35,709 bases of DNA, from assembly GCA_945861095.1 (NCBI GenBank), contig CAMATI010000017.1, forward strand, positions 1 through 35,709, written 5' to 3'. Below are positions 34,278 through 35,709 of the stretch, one piece after another. The translations under genes were made by a program, and so were the position numbers. Below the pieces are notes generated by a model that saw only the letters and a program-made list of their open reading frames with translations, had not been told where the DNA came from and made no database searches. This DNA comes from Asaia bogorensis (lineage in GTDB: Bacteria; Pseudomonadota; Alphaproteobacteria; Acetobacterales; Acetobacteraceae). Position 1 is the stretch's first letter. Each line of letters starts with the position of its first letter.

Positions 34278-34720
34278 TCATGGTCTGACGGGTCGGCTGT
34301 CCCACAGGCCCCGTACCATTGCGACGCAAGCCGCCGGATCGTCGGCGCGTCCGGCCGCATGCAGGGCGACGGCGGATGTCGCGATTACAATGGCTTCGGC
34401 CGCGGGATCGACCTGGCCGCATTCGCTGGGTCAAGCAAACGTCCCACCGTATTTTGCGGCGATCGCAGCCCCAGAACGCCCCTCAGGGCCAACAAAGCCG
34501 CGATGTCCGGGCTGAGCGCTTCGATCGGCACGAACGCAAAGCCGAGCGAAGATAGGCTTTGTTCGGCGGCGGCGGCGGTGGTGGATGGTAGGATCCGACA
34601 GCACGCCCAGCGCATCGACCAATGGCTGGCGGCCAGGGCGAGACGAGCCTCGGCCCTGGTCAGGGACCGCGATCGGCCGAGGCCGCGGCCCAGAATGCGG
34701 ATGAAAGGGGGCGAAGTCAT
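34278..34720 (-). pseudogene. Decayed TrpD2-like glycosyltransferase gene
   Basis: Three blocks on the minus strand resemble TrpD2/YbiB-type proteins (anthranilate-phosphoribosyltransferase-like). The start encodes FIRILGRGLGRSRSLTRAEA. The middle encodes GFAFVPIEALSPDIAALLAL and LGLRSPQNTVGRLLDP. In another frame the end encodes DPAAEAIVIATSAVALHAAG and VAMVRGLWDSR. Most of the roughly 300-residue protein between the first two blocks is missing, and a frameshift separates the last two near 34400. The assignment rests on recalled family patterns, with moderate certainty. Confidence 0.65.
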
Positions 34721-35042
34721 GCGTGTCGGTGCTCGCGCGCGTCGGGATTTCGGTCGGCGGGTCGTTTGCGGAACCTGTCGGAGGCTTTGTTATGCGGTTG
34801 CCCTTGTGGCTGTCAGCGCGGCCGATGGGTCGGCGGCGGATCTAGGATCGCAGCGGTAAGCCAGACAGTGGTCGCTGTTGCACCATCGCCCTTTGTCCGA
34901 AGCCCTATCGCACGCCGTCGCCAAAGAGCGGGCGATCACCCGGCTGCCGCACTGATGCCAACCACCCGGACCGTTGACCTATCGCGTGCCCTCCTCGTCT
35001 TCTCCGGACTTGATCCATCAATGACGATGAGGGGGCGGTTTC
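34721..35042. other. Gene-free stretch between pseudogene and dispersed element
   Basis: No convincing gene, RNA or promoter is seen. Short open frames have no family resemblance. The area probably consists of decayed sequence next to the dispersed element. Confidence 0.45.
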
Positions 35043-35223
35043 GGGTCAATATTTCGGCGGGGTTGACCTCATCCCAACCGCCCTGACCACTGATCTATGA
35101 GTGGCCGCTGCCATTGCGAGCGCCGCGAAAATCCAGGGGCCTGGCACCCTGGATCCTGCCCTGGATTGCTTCGCTGCGCTCGCAATGACAGAGGCCGATG
35201 TCGCCATGGGTCAATGTTTCGGC
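35043..35223. repeat. Dispersed palindromic element, copy 2
   Basis: The right arm (35159-35189) is identical to that of copy 1. The left arm (from 35112) has decayed slightly and lost a few bases. This copy is flanked by the direct repeat GGGTCAATRTTTCGGC at 35043-35058 and 35208-35223, one mismatch. A related GTCAATGTTTC lies at the left edge of copy 1. It ends just beyond the parE stop codon. Confidence 0.8.
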
Positions 35224-35229
35224 CGGGTC

Positions 35230-35709
35230 TCACACATCCAGATCTTCGACCGTCCGTGCGCGTTCCTGGATGAACTGGAAACGCAGTTCCGGCCGCCGCC
35301 CCATCAGGCTTTCCACCAGAATGTTGGTCGCCGCCCGTTCCTCCGGCGCCGCGACCACTTTCAGCAGGGTCCGGCGAGCGGGATCCATCGTGGTTTCCTT
35401 AAGCTGCATGGGCGGCATTTCGCCGAGTCCCTTGAAGCGGCTGACCTCGACCTTGGTGTTGGCCTTGAACTCCCGCTTCATCTTGCGTTCCCGATCGGCG
35501 TCGTTCATCGCGTAGACCGATTTCGCCCCCTGGGTCAGGCGGTACAGCGGCGGCTGCGCCAGGTAGACATTCCCGCGGCGGACCAGTTCGGGCAGTTCGC
35601 GATAGAAGAACGTCATCAGCAGGGACGCGATATGGGCGCCGTCCACATCCGCGTCGGTCATGATGATGACGCGGCCGTAGCGCAGTTTGGCATGATCGAA
35701 GCGGTCGCC
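35230..35709 (-). CDS. parE: DNA topoisomerase IV subunit B, C-terminal part
   Basis: The last 160 or so residues of a type IIA topoisomerase B subunit; the 5' part lies outside the window. The TOPRIM acidic motif is TDADVDGAHIASLLMTFFYR, and KVEVSRFKGLGEMPP, QLKETTMDPARRTLLKV and the ending RARTVEDLDV follow. The short C-terminus and the MPPMQLKETTMDP form favour ParE over GyrB. ParE supplies the ATPase of the decatenase that separates daughter chromosomes. Confidence 0.9.
   Translation of the reverse strand, partial: GDRFDHAKLRYGRVIIMTDADVDGAHIASLLMTFFYRELPELVRRGNVYLAQPPLYRLTQGAKSVYAMNDADRERKMKREFKANTKVEVSRFKGLGEMPPMQLKETTMDPARRTLLKVVAAPEERAATNILVESLMGRRPELRFQFIQERARTVEDLDV

Noticed and set aside
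34236..34859. 207-codon plus-strand frame
   Set aside because: It runs opposite the TrpD2-like remnant, has no ribosome-binding site and no recognisable family.

Overview
The window looks like a chromosomal segment of a GC-rich alphaproteobacterium, most likely in or near the Rhodospirillales/Acetobacteraceae. The support is a pleD-rpmG neighbourhood, an rlpA - D,D-carboxypeptidase - tmk run, an L33 protein without zinc cysteines, an FNR regulator of the FnrN/FnrL cysteine type, and many GC-rich intergenic palindromes. This placement comes from gene content and protein resemblance, not from a database search.

Layout. 1-1480: a frameshifted IS4-type insertion sequence, then an array of small palindromes and a perfect 31-bp inverted repeat. 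1769-7019: a GldA/GldF/GldG-like ABC operon with a DUF4340 protein and a Nudix hydrolase. 7153-8967: a divergent pair, an unknown protein and an FNR-type regulator, around a perfect FNR box. 9001-9084: tRNA-Leu(CAA). 9784-13628: a small secreted ankyrin-like protein facing the rlpA/carboxypeptidase/tmk operon. 13913-15656: a zinc-type ABC importer led by an apparently leaderless 34-residue membrane peptide, with a Zur-like box over the -10. 15685-19363: a RidA-family protein, a potassium channel, and a nucleotide-sugar epimerase plus DegT aminotransferase split by a 161-bp fold-back element.

19905-27964 is the most interesting part. One cassette encodes a QueD/PTPS-like protein, GTP cyclohydrolase I, a PruR-like periplasmic pterin-binding-fold protein and a membrane GGDEF-EAL protein resembling DcpA. 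It is followed at once by a second copy (QueD-like, GTP cyclohydrolase I, GGDEF-EAL) that lacks the PruR-like gene. Known biology of the Agrobacterium PruA-PruR-DcpA pathway suggests that these genes form self-contained pterin-to-cyclic-di-GMP signalling modules, in which the pterin-making enzyme is encoded next to its sensor. The QueD-like proteins keep the zinc histidines but appear to have lost the catalytic residues, so their role is open.

27969-35709: a phospholipid-N-methyltransferase-like protein, a PleD-type diguanylate cyclase with a one-base frameshift, rpmG, an RraA-family protein, HU, an MFS exporter, a Phd/VapC-type toxin-antitoxin pair, a decayed TrpD2-like gene, a second copy of a dispersed palindromic element, and the 3' end of parE. 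Three cyclic-di-GMP enzymes therefore lie within about 9 kb. Two of the disrupted genes break at short G/C runs, so sequencing or assembly error should be excluded before calling them dead.
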